DNA of 64,000 bases from Psychrobacter sp. UBA3480 (GTDB lineage: Bacteria > Pseudomonadota > Gammaproteobacteria > Pseudomonadales > Moraxellaceae), in assembly GCF_002377945.1 (NCBI RefSeq), contig NZ_DFQV01000020.1:184560-248559 (forward strand), in the 5' to 3' direction. This document shows, piece after piece, positions 42,158 through 51,581 of the stretch; positions within the stretch are counted from its first letter, which is position 1, and every line of letters starts with the position of its first letter. The position numbers and the translations under genes were made by a program. The notes under the pieces are model-generated. The model had not been told where the DNA came from. It did no database searches and worked only from the letters and a program-made list of their open reading frames with translations.

Positions 42158-44356
42158 ATGGCCACAACCACGGCTGCACCAACGTTAGGCGAAGCGCAAA
42201 CGCATTTTAGAACTTGTACATTGTGCGAGGCAATGTGCGGCGTCGAAATAAAACATGATGGCGAAAAAGTCTTGTCGATTAAAGGGGACAAAAACGATCC
42301 CTTTTCACAAGGCTATATTTGTCCGAAAGCCACCGCTTTGCAAGATTTGCATGAAGATCCTGACCGTTTGCGTCAGCCGGTAGAGAGAACGGCAGACGGT
42401 TGGAAATCTATTAGTTGGCCAGAAGCGTTGGATAAAGTCGCCGCAGGTATTCAATCCATACAGCAAAAGTATGGTCAAAATGCGTTGGGTGTTTATCTAG
42501 GTAATCCTAACGTACATAACATGGGTGGTATGTTGACCATCAAACAACTACTTACCAGTTTAAAGACGCGCAGTCGTTTTTCTGCCACTTCTATCGACCA
42601 GCTGCCGCATCATATTATTAGCATGCATCTGTTTGGTCATATGCTGCGTATTCCAGTTCCCGATGTCAATCACACCCAATACATGCTTATCATCGGTGGC
42701 AATCCGCTGGCTTCTAACGGCAGTATCATGACTGCGCCCAATATGCGTCAAAAGCTAAAAGATATCAAAGCGCGCGATGGCAAGGTAGTAGTGGTTGATC
42801 CCAGACGTACCGAAACTGCAGACATCGCTAGCGAACACCACTTTATTCGTCCAGCGACGGACGTATTGCTGTTATTAGCTATGCTCAATGAAATCTATAC
42901 GCAAGGCTATGCGAAGCTCGATACTAGAGTGGCGGCCTTGGCACCAGAGATCGATCGACTTGCTTTGTTCGCTGAACAATACACGCCTGAGTCAGTTGCA
43001 GACATCACGGGTATTACCGCAGCTGAGATCAAACGTATCGTCAAAGAGTTTTGTGAAGCAGAAAGCTCGGTTTGTTATGGTCGTATGGGTATCTCGGTGC
43101 AAGAGTTTGGTTTGCTAAGCCAATATCTATCTATGGTCATCAATATCGTCACAGGTCGTTTAGATGAAGTGGGCGGACTCATGTTCCCAAATCCTGCCGT
43201 TGACGTTGTGAACAGCTCAGGCCCAGGCTATTTAGGTAAACGCCATAGCCGTGTCAGCAATTTGCCAGATTTTAATGGCGAGTATCCAGTGGTTGCGATG
43301 GCAGATGAGATGTTAGTAGAAGGGGAAGGCCAGTTAAAGGGATTCGTTACGGTCGCTGGTAATCCTGTTTTGAGTACCCCAAATGGTGAAAAGTTAGACG
43401 AAGCATTATCACAATTAGAGTTTATGGTTTCGCTTGATTACTTTGTGACTGAGACCAGTCGCCATGCCAATATTATTCTGCCGCCTGTATCGCCATTAGA
43501 GCGCGACCATTATGACATTACTTTTAATGGTTTTGCCGTGCACAATGTCGCCAAATACTCGCCTGCTTTGTTTGATAAAACTGACGATACCAAGCATGAC
43601 TGGGAGATTTATTTAGGATTGGCTGACCGCTTAGACAAAGATGCGCCAGAAGCAACGCAAAAAGAACGTGCCGCGACAAAAGCCTTTGGTCCTAAATTCT
43701 TGTTAGAGCAAGGTCTTAAGTATGGCCCTTATAAAGAGGTGACATTTGAAGCGCTAGTCGAAAATCCACATGGTATCGACTTAGGTCCGTTGCATCGTAT
43801 GTTGCCAGAGGCTATTAAACACGCCGATAAACAAATTCATCTTCATGTCGATTTTTATCAGTCAGATTTGGCACGTGTCAAAGAGATGGTACAGCAGTAC
43901 AACAGTAATGAGATTTTGCTAATCGGTCGTCGTCATGTACGTAGCAACAATTCATGGTTGCACAATAGCCATCGATTGGTAAAAGGTAAATCTCGCTGTA
44001 CATTGATGCTGCACCCGCAAACAGCAGCACAACATGGCATTGCAGATGGTCAAGATGTCAGAGTAACTTCTCGAGTGGGTAGCGTGGTCATTGCAGCAGA
44101 AGTGACGGATGAGCTGATGCCAGGAGTGGTCAGTATCCCGCATGGCTTTGGTCACGGTCGTAAAGGGGTTAAGCAAAAGATTGCGCAAGCACATGCAGGG
44201 GTTAGCGTTAATGATTTGACCGATGAGACGTTGATTGATCAGTTGAGTGGTAATGCTGCAGTCAACGGTGTGCCTGTGCAACTAGAAGCATTGGATATGG
44301 GTGCAGATGGTTTATCTACTGCTACAGAGACTGTAGCGGAAGGCGCACTAGCATAA
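42158..44356 (+). CDS. Cytoplasmic molybdopterin oxidoreductase (formate dehydrogenase-like)
   Basis: A 732-residue enzyme of the DMSO reductase/formate dehydrogenase family. An N-terminal 4Fe-4S site is visible as Cys20-x2-Cys23-x3-Cys27 (TCTLCEAMCGVE) and Cys55 (YICPKA). It continues with GNPNVHNMGGMLTI, a molybdopterin-binding middle (IIGGNPLASNGSIM, VVVDPRRTETADIA) and a C-terminal MopB domain (LLIGRRHVRSNNSWLHN, HPQTAAQHGIADGQDVRVTSRVG). No Tat signal, so it is cytoplasmic. The residue that would ligate Mo falls in a region without an obvious Cys or Sec, so the substrate is open. Start: ATG 42158 with GGGAGAG 6 bases before it. It follows the TetR gene. Confidence 0.9.
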   Translation: MATTTAAPTLGEAQTHFRTCTLCEAMCGVEIKHDGEKVLSIKGDKNDPFSQGYICPKATALQDLHEDPDRLRQPVERTADGWKSISWPEALDKVAAGIQSIQQKYGQNALGVYLGNPNVHNMGGMLTIKQLLTSLKTRSRFSATSIDQLPHHIISMHLFGHMLRIPVPDVNHTQYMLIIGGNPLASNGSIMTAPNMRQKLKDIKARDGKVVVVDPRRTETADIASEHHFIRPATDVLLLLAMLNEIYTQGYAKLDTRVAALAPEIDRLALFAEQYTPESVADITGITAAEIKRIVKEFCEAESSVCYGRMGISVQEFGLLSQYLSMVINIVTGRLDEVGGLMFPNPAVDVVNSSGPGYLGKRHSRVSNLPDFNGEYPVVAMADEMLVEGEGQLKGFVTVAGNPVLSTPNGEKLDEALSQLEFMVSLDYFVTETSRHANIILPPVSPLERDHYDITFNGFAVHNVAKYSPALFDKTDDTKHDWEIYLGLADRLDKDAPEATQKERAATKAFGPKFLLEQGLKYGPYKEVTFEALVENPHGIDLGPLHRMLPEAIKHADKQIHLHVDFYQSDLARVKEMVQQYNSNEILLIGRRHVRSNNSWLHNSHRLVKGKSRCTLMLHPQTAAQHGIADGQDVRVTSRVGSVVIAAEVTDELMPGVVSIPHGFGHGRKGVKQKIAQAHAGVSVNDLTDETLIDQLSGNAAVNGVPVQLEALDMGADGLSTATETVAEGALA

Positions 44357-44382
44357 AGTTAATCGCAAGTTCATAGACATGC

Positions 44383-44419
44383 AAAAAAGGCGTTTACGTA
44401 AAGTGAGCGCCTTTTTTTT
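44383..44419 (+). terminator. Terminator after the molybdenum oxidoreductase gene
   Basis: Imperfect stem aaaaaaggcg ... cgccttttttt with an 8-T run at 44412-44419. Confidence 0.8.
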
Positions 44420-44449
44420 GTTTGCAATTTAAATATATCGCTGATCCGA

Positions 44450-45775
44450 TTAAACGCTCATGCCGATAAAGTCAAAATCGACATTAGGGGTTTCGCCTTG
44501 GATTAACAAACTAAGGGCTTTTGCAGAGCCGCAAGAGTGGGTCCAACCAAGCGTACCATGACCAGTATTGAGCCATAAATTATCAAAAGTCGCTGAAGCG
44601 TTATGACTGCCATGTTTGACTTGTCCGCAGTGTGCGCGACCAATAAGGGGCACGTTCGATGGGGTCATTGGGCGCAGTCCTGTCCAATATTGCACCGAGT
44701 TTGCGATAATACCTTTCGGAAATAATTGCTGCACGCGCCGAGTGATGGCTTCACAGCGCGTGGCATTTAAGTCTAGGTTATAGCCATTAAATTCAGCTGT
44801 ACCAGCGACTCGCAATTTGTCACCCAGTCGTGAAGTGACCAGCTTAAATTCATCATCAATTAGACTAACAAAAGGCGCTAAATGCGGTGCACGTGGATTC
44901 ACCGTATAGGTAGCCGAATAACCTTTTGCTGGAAATATTGGCGCGTGTATCCCCAAAGGTTTTAGTAGAGGTACGCTATAGCTGCCAAGCGCGACCACAT
45001 GACTATCAGCCGTGAAAGTCTGCGCGTTTTCGCCTTTTGGACGGATAGTCATACTATGTACATGCGGACGGGCAGAGTCAGCATCAGCATTGAGTGCCAA
45101 AATCTCGGTATCATATAAAAACTGTACGCCAGCATCGATACAGCGCTGCGCCAAGCGCTGGGTAAACAGGTGCGCATTGCCAGACTCATCACGGCTGGTA
45201 TAGGTTGCTCCAGTGAGCTTATGCGCAATTGGGTAAAGCGCTGGTTCTAAGTTGACGGCATTATTGATATCAATCACATGGCGCTCACAACCAAGCGCTT
45301 GCATGCGTTCAGTGGGTTCGATAGCCGCATCAAACTCTGCCTGATTGGTATAAAAATGCATGATACCGCGTGTTTGCTGCTCGTAGTTGATACCAATATC
45401 CGCGCGCAGCTGTTGTAGGGTATCTCTTGAATATAGACCTAAGCGCACCATTTGCACTAGATTGGCATCGGCTCTATCAGCGCGGCACTCTTGCAAAAAC
45501 TGCATGGCCCATTTGAGCTGCGCTTTATCCGCACGCAAGCGATACAGTAGCGGAGCATCCTCTTTAAACAGCCACTTGAGCGCTTTCATCGGGGTCGCAG
45601 GATTGGCCCAAGGCGTGGCATGTGAAACAGATATTTGACCGCCGTTGGCAAATGACGTCTGCATACCTGCCGCCGGTTCGCGCTCAATCACGGTCACATC
45701 ATAGCCTGCCTGACGTAGATACCATGCGGTGGTCACGCCCACCACGCCTGCTCCGAGTACCGCAATATGTGTCAT
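44450..45775 (-). CDS. dadA: D-amino acid dehydrogenase small subunit-like
   Basis: A 441-residue FAD enzyme that oxidises D-amino acids, mainly D-alanine, to keto acids. It opens with the Rossmann loop HIAVLGAGVVGVTTAWYL, then TVIEREPAAGMQTSFANGGQISVSHATPWANP (the DadA-specific FANGGQ-S region), PIFPAKGYSATY, and the C-terminal YWTGLRPMTPSNVPLIGR and LWLNTGHGTLGWTHSCGSA. Length matches DadA (about 432). I placed the start at the ATG of MTHIAVLG (45775); longer frames upstream are non-conserved and run into ygfZ. No dadX racemase gene or Lrp-type regulator is nearby. Confidence 0.94.
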   Translation of the reverse strand: MTHIAVLGAGVVGVTTAWYLRQAGYDVTVIEREPAAGMQTSFANGGQISVSHATPWANPATPMKALKWLFKEDAPLLYRLRADKAQLKWAMQFLQECRADRADANLVQMVRLGLYSRDTLQQLRADIGINYEQQTRGIMHFYTNQAEFDAAIEPTERMQALGCERHVIDINNAVNLEPALYPIAHKLTGATYTSRDESGNAHLFTQRLAQRCIDAGVQFLYDTEILALNADADSARPHVHSMTIRPKGENAQTFTADSHVVALGSYSVPLLKPLGIHAPIFPAKGYSATYTVNPRAPHLAPFVSLIDDEFKLVTSRLGDKLRVAGTAEFNGYNLDLNATRCEAITRRVQQLFPKGIIANSVQYWTGLRPMTPSNVPLIGRAHCGQVKHGSHNASATFDNLWLNTGHGTLGWTHSCGSAKALSLLIQGETPNVDFDFIGMSV

Positions 45776-45866
45776 AGGATTCTCTATGCTCATGTTAGTC
45801 ATGACAGTCGCGCTGTATTGAACGACCATCACCTTTACTGCGTCGCTTGCCTGATTCGATGTGCTT

Positions 45867-46619
45867 TTATTTCGGGCGCGCAACATCTACTTGTAGTGCA
45901 GCTGGCAAGTCCAATATGCTCAAATCGCTTTCTGCCAATTGTTCAGGACGCGCCACGACCAAAGCGGTAAAGCCCTCATAATTTTTCATTGCATTGACCA
46001 CTTGGATTTTATCAATCTTGTCACCTGCGTTTGGTGTCTCACCAGTGCCTTTTACATAGTGCAAAAATGCTTTGGGTGCAGATTTAAAGTAGATGCGAGC
46101 GATGACTTCTTGGCCCAAGTAGCAGCCTTTATCATAGTCCATGCCGCCGCGCTGATGTAGACGCAGCTCTTGCGGTTGGAACTCTCCTTGAGTCGTAGCT
46201 ACAATCCAATAATTACCAGTAGCTAAGCTGCATGCCATCCAAGCCTGCGTATCCTCAGCAGTATTATGGTCGTCTTTATGGCTAAAAGTTGGCTCATCTG
46301 CTAACACACAAGGATAAATCGCTGCTGGTGCACTGGTCTCAAATTTAGAAAACGCCCCGTACTTATTAAGATGCGCCTGCAAAGACTCAGCACAGTCGCT
46401 ACTGATGACCACATCATAATGTTTCTCTGCTTGTTTTTTGATCCAGATACCGAACTCAATACGACCTTTTAAGTTACCGATGGCGGCGGCCTGATAGCTC
46501 AGCCCGAGCTTGGTAACGTCACAAGTCAATTGCCCTTGCAAGAATTTTTCGGCATCTTCGCCTTGGATAGTTAATTGCGAAAACTGCGGTACAGCTGATA
46601 AATTTGAAGACTGAGTCAT
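45867..46619 (-). CDS. ygfZ: Folate-binding protein YgfZ (Fe-S cluster repair)
   Basis: A 250-residue GcvT-like protein that uses tetrahydrofolate to support assembly or repair of certain Fe-S proteins. The signature K-G-C-Y-x-G-Q-E is intact (DKGCYLGQEVIARIY), and the N-terminal TIQGEDAEKFLQGQLTCDV and RIEFGIWI fit the family. It is shorter than Escherichia coli YgfZ (about 326), as in other Moraxellaceae. AAGGA lies 9 bases before the ATG. It precedes dadA by 91 bases on the same strand. Confidence 0.92.
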   Translation of the reverse strand: MTQSSNLSAVPQFSQLTIQGEDAEKFLQGQLTCDVTKLGLSYQAAAIGNLKGRIEFGIWIKKQAEKHYDVVISSDCAESLQAHLNKYGAFSKFETSAPAAIYPCVLADEPTFSHKDDHNTAEDTQAWMACSLATGNYWIVATTQGEFQPQELRLHQRGGMDYDKGCYLGQEVIARIYFKSAPKAFLHYVKGTGETPNAGDKIDKIQVVNAMKNYEGFTALVVARPEQLAESDLSILDLPAALQVDVARPK

Positions 46620-46915
46620 TGTTATTATCCTTCTGATGAGAGCTTACTTATTAATATATAGGGTAAATCGAAGTGATAAAAAATTATATGGGTGCTTTTA
46701 TCATTGACAGCATCTGTGCACATAAATCTAAATGAGGCTAAGAAGAGTACCACAAAAAACCCTGCCATAAAAAACGTCATTACTAAGTGATGGGTTAAGC
46801 GTTAAATTGGGCATAGCGTTTGATTTTCAAGCTTACAAATTGGTTAAAGATGGTGAGTTACGGTACAATATCAGCTCTACAATTAACCTAATGTACGATG
46901 GCTGCCGAGGAAATA

Positions 46916-47269
46916 ATGAGCTTACCAAATTGCCCTAAATGTGATGCTGAATATACGTATGAAGATGGTGCGTTACTGGTATGTCCTATGTGTGCTCATG
47001 AATGGACGGCGGCTGAGACTGATGCAGCGCAAGCTGAAGACCAAGACGCAGTTATTCGTGATGCTGTTGGCAATGAGCTACAGGACGGCGATGCGGTGAC
47101 GGTTATTAAAGACCTAAAAGTCAAAGGCTCTTCAATCGTGATTAAAGTAGGAACGAAAGCGAAAAGCATACGTCTGTTGCCAGATGCTACTGACGGTCAT
47201 GATATCGACTGTAAACTTGATGGCTACGGACCAATGAAGCTTAAGTCTTCTGTGGTCAAAAAAGCTTAA
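46916..47269 (+). CDS. phnA: YjdM/PhnA-family zinc-ribbon protein
   Basis: A 117-residue protein with a zinc ribbon at its N-terminus (CPKC ... CPMC, residues about 6-30) and the SH3-like PhnA domain ending [14 protein letters not shown]. The family name comes from its proximity to phosphonate genes in Escherichia coli, but no phosphonate role is established. Start: ATG at 46916 with GAGGAA upstream; an ATG six codons earlier is in frame. The neighbouring genes do not hint at a function. Confidence 0.93.
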   Translation: MSLPNCPKCDAEYTYEDGALLVCPMCAHEWTAAETDAAQAEDQDAVIRDAVGNELQDGDAVTVIKDLKVKGSSIVIKVGTKAKSIRLLPDATDGHDIDCKLDGYGPMKLKSSVVKKA

Positions 47270-47372
47270 ATTGTAAAAACTTCTTGAAAGATTCGATAAT
47301 AAACAAATATAAAGCAGACGTTTAATTACAAAACATTGTCGTTATAAATGTCGCTATAAGTAGAGAATAATT

Positions 47373-48674
47373 ATGAGTACTAAAAACGAACAGCTCTTTG
47401 CACAAGCACGTAAACATATCCCAGGTGGTGTTAACTCACCGGTTCGCGCCTTTGCAGGAGTTGGTGGGACGCCAATCTTTATGCACCGTGCTAATGGTAG
47501 CAAAATTTATGACACCGAAGACAATGCTTATATTGACTATGTTGGCTCGTGGGGCCCAATGATTTTGGGTCATGCGCACCCAAAAGTCATCGATGCGGTA
47601 AAAAAAGCGGCTGATGATGGTCTAAGCTTTGGTACGCCCACACCGTTCGAGACGACAGTTGCAGATAAAATTTGCGAAATCGTACCAAGCGTTGAGATGA
47701 TTCGTATGACCAGTTCTGGTACAGAAGCGACCATGAGTGCGATTCGCTTGGCACGTGGTTATACTCAGCGTGACAAAATCGTTAAGTTCGAAGGTTGCTA
47801 CCATGGGCATTCAGACAGCTTGTTGGTAAAAGCTGGCTCTGGCATGCTTGATATTGGTGAGCCAACGTCGAAAGGCGTGCCAGCAGACTTTGCTAAGCAT
47901 ACCATTACGATTCCTTATAATGATCCGCAAGCGATTAAGGACTGCTTTGAGAAATGGGGTGAAGAAATTGCCTGCGTTATCTTAGAGCCTATCGCTGGCA
48001 ACATGAACATGGTTATCCCAACACAAGAGTTTCATGATACGTTGCGCGCAGAATGTACAGCCAATGGCGCAGTATTGATTTTTGATGAAGTGATGACGGG
48101 CTTCCGTGTTGGTCTTGGCGGTGCGCAAGCCCATTTTGGTATTGACCCAGACTTGACCTGTTTCGGTAAAATCATCGGTGCTGGCTTACCCGTTGGTGCT
48201 TTCGGTGGTAAAAAAGAAGTCATGTCTTGCATCGCGCCACTTGGCGGTGTCTATCAAGCTGGCACGTTATCAGGCAATCCACTAGCGATGCGCGCTGGCA
48301 TTGCCATGTTTGAAGACTTAACTGCAGAAGGTTTCTACGACGAGTTAGCAGCAAAAGTTGATCGTCTAGTAGACGGTTTCCAAGCAGCAGCTGACAAACA
48401 TGGTATTCATCTACGTACCAATAAGCTTGGCGGTATGTTTGGCATGTTCTTTGTCAAAGACGGTGCAACCGAAACGCCAAAGAACTTCGATGACGTGACA
48501 GAGTGCGATATGGACGTATTCAATACTTTCTTCCACGGTATGCTAGATCGCGGTATTTACTTGGCACCATCAGCTTATGAAGCAGGCTTTATGTCTATCA
48601 AGCATAGCGACGAAGATATTGATGCGTCAATCAATGCGGCTGATGAGATATTTGCAGAAATGGCAAAAGCATAG
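47373..48674 (+). CDS. hemL: Glutamate-1-semialdehyde 2,1-aminomutase
   Basis: A 433-residue PLP enzyme that makes 5-aminolevulinate, the first committed tetrapyrrole precursor of the C5 route. Motifs: [65 protein letters not shown], the PLP lysine in [17 protein letters not shown], and [13 protein letters not shown]. Length is normal (about 427-435). Its own terminator follows. Confidence 0.97.
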   Translation: MSTKNEQLFAQARKHIPGGVNSPVRAFAGVGGTPIFMHRANGSKIYDTEDNAYIDYVGSWGPMILGHAHPKVIDAVKKAADDGLSFGTPTPFETTVADKICEIVPSVEMIRMTSSGTEATMSAIRLARGYTQRDKIVKFEGCYHGHSDSLLVKAGSGMLDIGEPTSKGVPADFAKHTITIPYNDPQAIKDCFEKWGEEIACVILEPIAGNMNMVIPTQEFHDTLRAECTANGAVLIFDEVMTGFRVGLGGAQAHFGIDPDLTCFGKIIGAGLPVGAFGGKKEVMSCIAPLGGVYQAGTLSGNPLAMRAGIAMFEDLTAEGFYDELAAKVDRLVDGFQAAADKHGIHLRTNKLGGMFGMFFVKDGATETPKNFDDVTECDMDVFNTFFHGMLDRGIYLAPSAYEAGFMSIKHSDEDIDASINAADEIFAEMAKA

Positions 48675-48716
48675 TTTAGCCATGTAAGTTATTAGCTAAC
48701 TAAAAAGTTAAAGCTT

Positions 48717-48759
48717 AAAAAACCAGCGAGATCATCCTGTGATCTTTGCTGGTTTTTTT
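48717..48759 (+). terminator. hemL terminator
   Basis: Outer stem aaccagc / gctggtt (48721-48754), inner agatca/tgatct, T-run to 48759. Confidence 0.88.
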
Positions 48760-48938
48760 GTTTATCGATATCTTATTTATAATCGTATTGGGAATAATAT
48801 AAAGTATTTTCGAAGATTGTTTGTATAGACATTAGCGTGACTGATGCTTATACAGTTCTTGCCTGCGCGTCCGAAAAACAGACAACAAGTTATGATATTC
48901 TGAGGTAAACCCAGACAATTAAGCAAGGATGCAAACGA

Positions 48939-50660
48939 ATGAGTATCATTACTTCTAGCAATACCGCGCCACTATGGCAAGCCACTTACGACCAATACGG
49001 CCTAGACAATCATTTGGATGTATTGGAAGGTAAGCACAACCTAATTGACTTACTGCAACCAAAGATTGAACAGCATAGTGAATTGCCAGCTTTTAGTATG
49101 GGTGCGGCGTCGCTCACTTTTGGACAGTTAAACATTGCCAGTCGACGTTTCGCTGCTTTTTTACAAGCGCAAGGTATTGAGAAAGGCGACCGCATTGCGG
49201 TACAACTGCCAAATATCCTGCAGTATGCCGTGGTGCTATTAGGTTGCCTACGTGCAGGTGTGGTATTGGTCAATGTCAATCCCATGTATACCCAATATGA
49301 ATTGGCACATCAGCTCACTGACGCTCAAGCCTGTGGTCTAATTGTGCTAGATGGTATGAGCACTGCTTATGAGCAATTAGATGACACAGTCAAAGCGCAG
49401 TTGAAATGGGTGGTCAGATGTTCCATTGATCCTAGCATTGCTGATAACGACATTGCCTTGCTCAGTCAAATTGGCACAGCACAATCTGCGAACACAGATG
49501 AGCAAACACATTCCTCGACCGAATTATCAAATGAATCATCACAGCACAACATAATGTTTGCACATATTATGCAGGCCTATGGTGCAGAAGCGTTCAAAAC
49601 AGTTACGATTGAACGTGAAGATTTGGCGCTACTGCAATATACAGGCGGTACGACTGGCAAGCCAAAAGGCGCCATGCTAACTCATTATAATGTCATGGCC
49701 AATGTCTGCCAGTGCTATGCGATGTTTGGTAAAACGATTGAAGCCAATCGTAGCGAGCAGATTAAAATACTTAATCCCTTACCGCTTTATCATATTTTTT
49801 CGTTTACGGTCTGCAGCTTGCTAGGTCTTTATGGCGGCTGGGAAGATATATTGGTCACCAATCCACGTGATATCGATGGTTTAGTGAATACCATTGAACA
49901 GCACCGACCTCATGTTATCCCTTCAGTGAATACATTATTCATTGGCATGCTGCATCATCCAAAATTCGCTAGTCTAGATTTTAGTCGTTTAGCCTTATCT
50001 ATCGGTGGCGGCACAGCGATTATTAAAGCGGTCTCTGATCAATGGCAGCAAGTGACAGGTATGATTATTAGCGAAGGCTATGGAATGTCTGAGACGGCGC
50101 CTGTTATTTCTTTCAATCCGTCTGGCATTACAGAGTTCAATGGCAGCGTTGGACTGCCATTGGCTTTGACAGATATCCATATCATTGATGAGAATGGGAA
50201 TACGTGCCCAGTAGGTACAAGGGGTGAGGTCTGTATCAAAGGGCCTCAGGTCATGCGCGGTTATTGGCAGCGAGACAATGCAGATACTTTTACCCCAAAT
50301 GGCTACTTTAGATCAGGTGATATCGGCGTTATGAATGATGAGGGGTTTTTGACACTCGTCGACCGTAAAAAGGACATGATACTGGTATCAGGATTTAACG
50401 TATATCCCAATGAAGTAGAGGCTGCGCTGACTGAACATCCCAAAGTGCTCGAAGTCGCTGTAGTCGGGGTGGCAGATGACCATAGCGGGGAAGTGCCAAA
50501 AGCGTTTGTGGTCAAAAAAGACGCGGATCTCACCGTAGAGGAGCTAAAAGACTTTGCAAGCAAGCGTTTAACTGGTTATAAGCGTCCACAGTCCTATGAG
50601 TTTATCGATGAGCTACCTAAGACTGCTGTTGGCAAAATATTACGCAAATCCTTACGATAA
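48939..50660 (+). CDS. fadD: Long-chain fatty acid-CoA ligase
   Basis: A 573-residue adenylate-forming enzyme that activates fatty acids to acyl-CoA. Core motifs: YTGGTTGKPKGAMLTHYN (P-loop), GYGMSETAPVISFNP, RSGDIG, the hinge DRKKDMILVSGFNVYPNEVE, and the C-terminal catalytic lysine in PKTAVGKILRK. Length and motifs fit FadD (about 560). A polar insertion near residue 180-200 (TDEQTHSSTELSNESS) is unusual. AAGGA lies 11 bases before the ATG. It forms a single unit and would supply acyl-CoA to the dehydrogenase at 14.6-16.4 kb. Confidence 0.93.
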   Translation: MSIITSSNTAPLWQATYDQYGLDNHLDVLEGKHNLIDLLQPKIEQHSELPAFSMGAASLTFGQLNIASRRFAAFLQAQGIEKGDRIAVQLPNILQYAVVLLGCLRAGVVLVNVNPMYTQYELAHQLTDAQACGLIVLDGMSTAYEQLDDTVKAQLKWVVRCSIDPSIADNDIALLSQIGTAQSANTDEQTHSSTELSNESSQHNIMFAHIMQAYGAEAFKTVTIEREDLALLQYTGGTTGKPKGAMLTHYNVMANVCQCYAMFGKTIEANRSEQIKILNPLPLYHIFSFTVCSLLGLYGGWEDILVTNPRDIDGLVNTIEQHRPHVIPSVNTLFIGMLHHPKFASLDFSRLALSIGGGTAIIKAVSDQWQQVTGMIISEGYGMSETAPVISFNPSGITEFNGSVGLPLALTDIHIIDENGNTCPVGTRGEVCIKGPQVMRGYWQRDNADTFTPNGYFRSGDIGVMNDEGFLTLVDRKKDMILVSGFNVYPNEVEAALTEHPKVLEVAVVGVADDHSGEVPKAFVVKKDADLTVEELKDFASKRLTGYKRPQSYEFIDELPKTAVGKILRKSLR

Positions 50661-50720
50661 GAAATGTGTCGTTTCGCTTATAGAAATTAGCTGACATCAA
50701 TGAAGCTATCAATATAATTG

Positions 50721-50757
50721 AAAACTGGGCCGCTAAAAATAGTAGCCCAGTTTTTTT
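50721..50757. terminator. Bidirectional terminator between fadD and the Mpo1-like gene
   Basis: Stem aaaactgggc / gcccagtttt (50721-50754) followed by a T-run. It is shared by convergent genes. Confidence 0.9.
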
Positions 50758-50785
50758 GTCACTTAATTTATATGACGACTAAACG

Positions 50786-51190
50786 TTATCGTGCTTTATC
50801 AAACTTACGATCTCTCAAGCTCAGATTACCTCGTAGCACATCGCTATACATACGAAAATCGCTGACAAAGCTTTTCAATGGAAACTTAAAAGAAGCAGGC
50901 TTATTCTTTTCAAAGAAAAAATGTCCAACCCATGCGCAGGCATATCCAGCGGCAATGCCCTTTACCAAAGGCTTAGCTGAGCCAGTTTTGACAGACTTTG
51001 CCAGTCCTAATAAGCCAAAGCTACTGCCTGCGAAATGTAGGCGGCGACAGGCCATGTTTTGATGCTCATCTAAGTAAAAATCATAAAATGCCTGTTTGGG
51101 CAAATTTTCAGTTTTTACCATGTCTTTTTTAGCGCTACTAATAGGGGTTTCAGTATTTTGGGTAGCGTCTTTTGTAGTGGTCTGATTCAT
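50786..51190 (-). CDS. Mpo1-like (DUF962) membrane protein
   Basis: A 134-residue protein of the DUF962/Mpo1 family. It contains FYDFYLDEHQNMACRRLHFAGS (His and Arg pattern) and AWVGHFFFEKNKPASFKFPLKSFVSDFRMY, both diagnostic. In yeast, Mpo1 is an Fe(II) dioxygenase for alpha-oxidation of 2-hydroxy fatty acids; bacterial members are largely uncharacterised. One or two hydrophobic segments (SFGLLGLAKSV, GIAAGYACAWVGHFFF) suggest membrane association. Its position next to fadD is compatible with fatty acid metabolism. AAGGAAG lies 10 bases before the ATG. Confidence 0.85.
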   Translation of the reverse strand: MNQTTTKDATQNTETPISSAKKDMVKTENLPKQAFYDFYLDEHQNMACRRLHFAGSSFGLLGLAKSVKTGSAKPLVKGIAAGYACAWVGHFFFEKNKPASFKFPLKSFVSDFRMYSDVLRGNLSLRDRKFDKAR

Positions 51191-51581
51191 TTGACTAGCT
51201 TCCTTGCTGGTGAGGTTGATAACTATTAATTGCAGATGGTTTTTAACCGATTAGTTGGTGGCTTTTGAAGTAAATTGTACGGATAAAAATTCTGTAAATA
51301 ACGGTTTTTTATCATGATATTGATAGCTTTCAATGTAGCAAACCGATATGCGTAACACAAGCGCTAGATGCTGAGCCGATACCTGTCAGTTTATAAGGTG
51401 GTCGTCGATATCCCTGCTACAACTTTGCATTGCTTGCGAGTGTTTGGCATAAATGCTTTAATGACAAAATTGCCCTGATTTTTGTGGTTATGACTTTTTT
51501 CTATACATGTGATTTTATAACTATATAGCACGTGATTTTGGTAAACTATCCACTCTCTCTAACACGGTGACGACTTGTCCT
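51191..51581. other. 391-base divergent intergenic region
   Basis: No gene. It should hold the promoters of the Mpo1-like gene (left) and ppx (right). Two related 12-mers (catgtgatttta near 51506 and cacgtgattttg near 51529) lie upstream of ppx; their significance is unknown. Confidence 0.4.

Noticed and set aside
42158..44356. A selenocysteine codon in the formate-dehydrogenase-like gene
   Set aside because: No in-frame TGA occurs within the gene and no SECIS-like hairpin was noticed.
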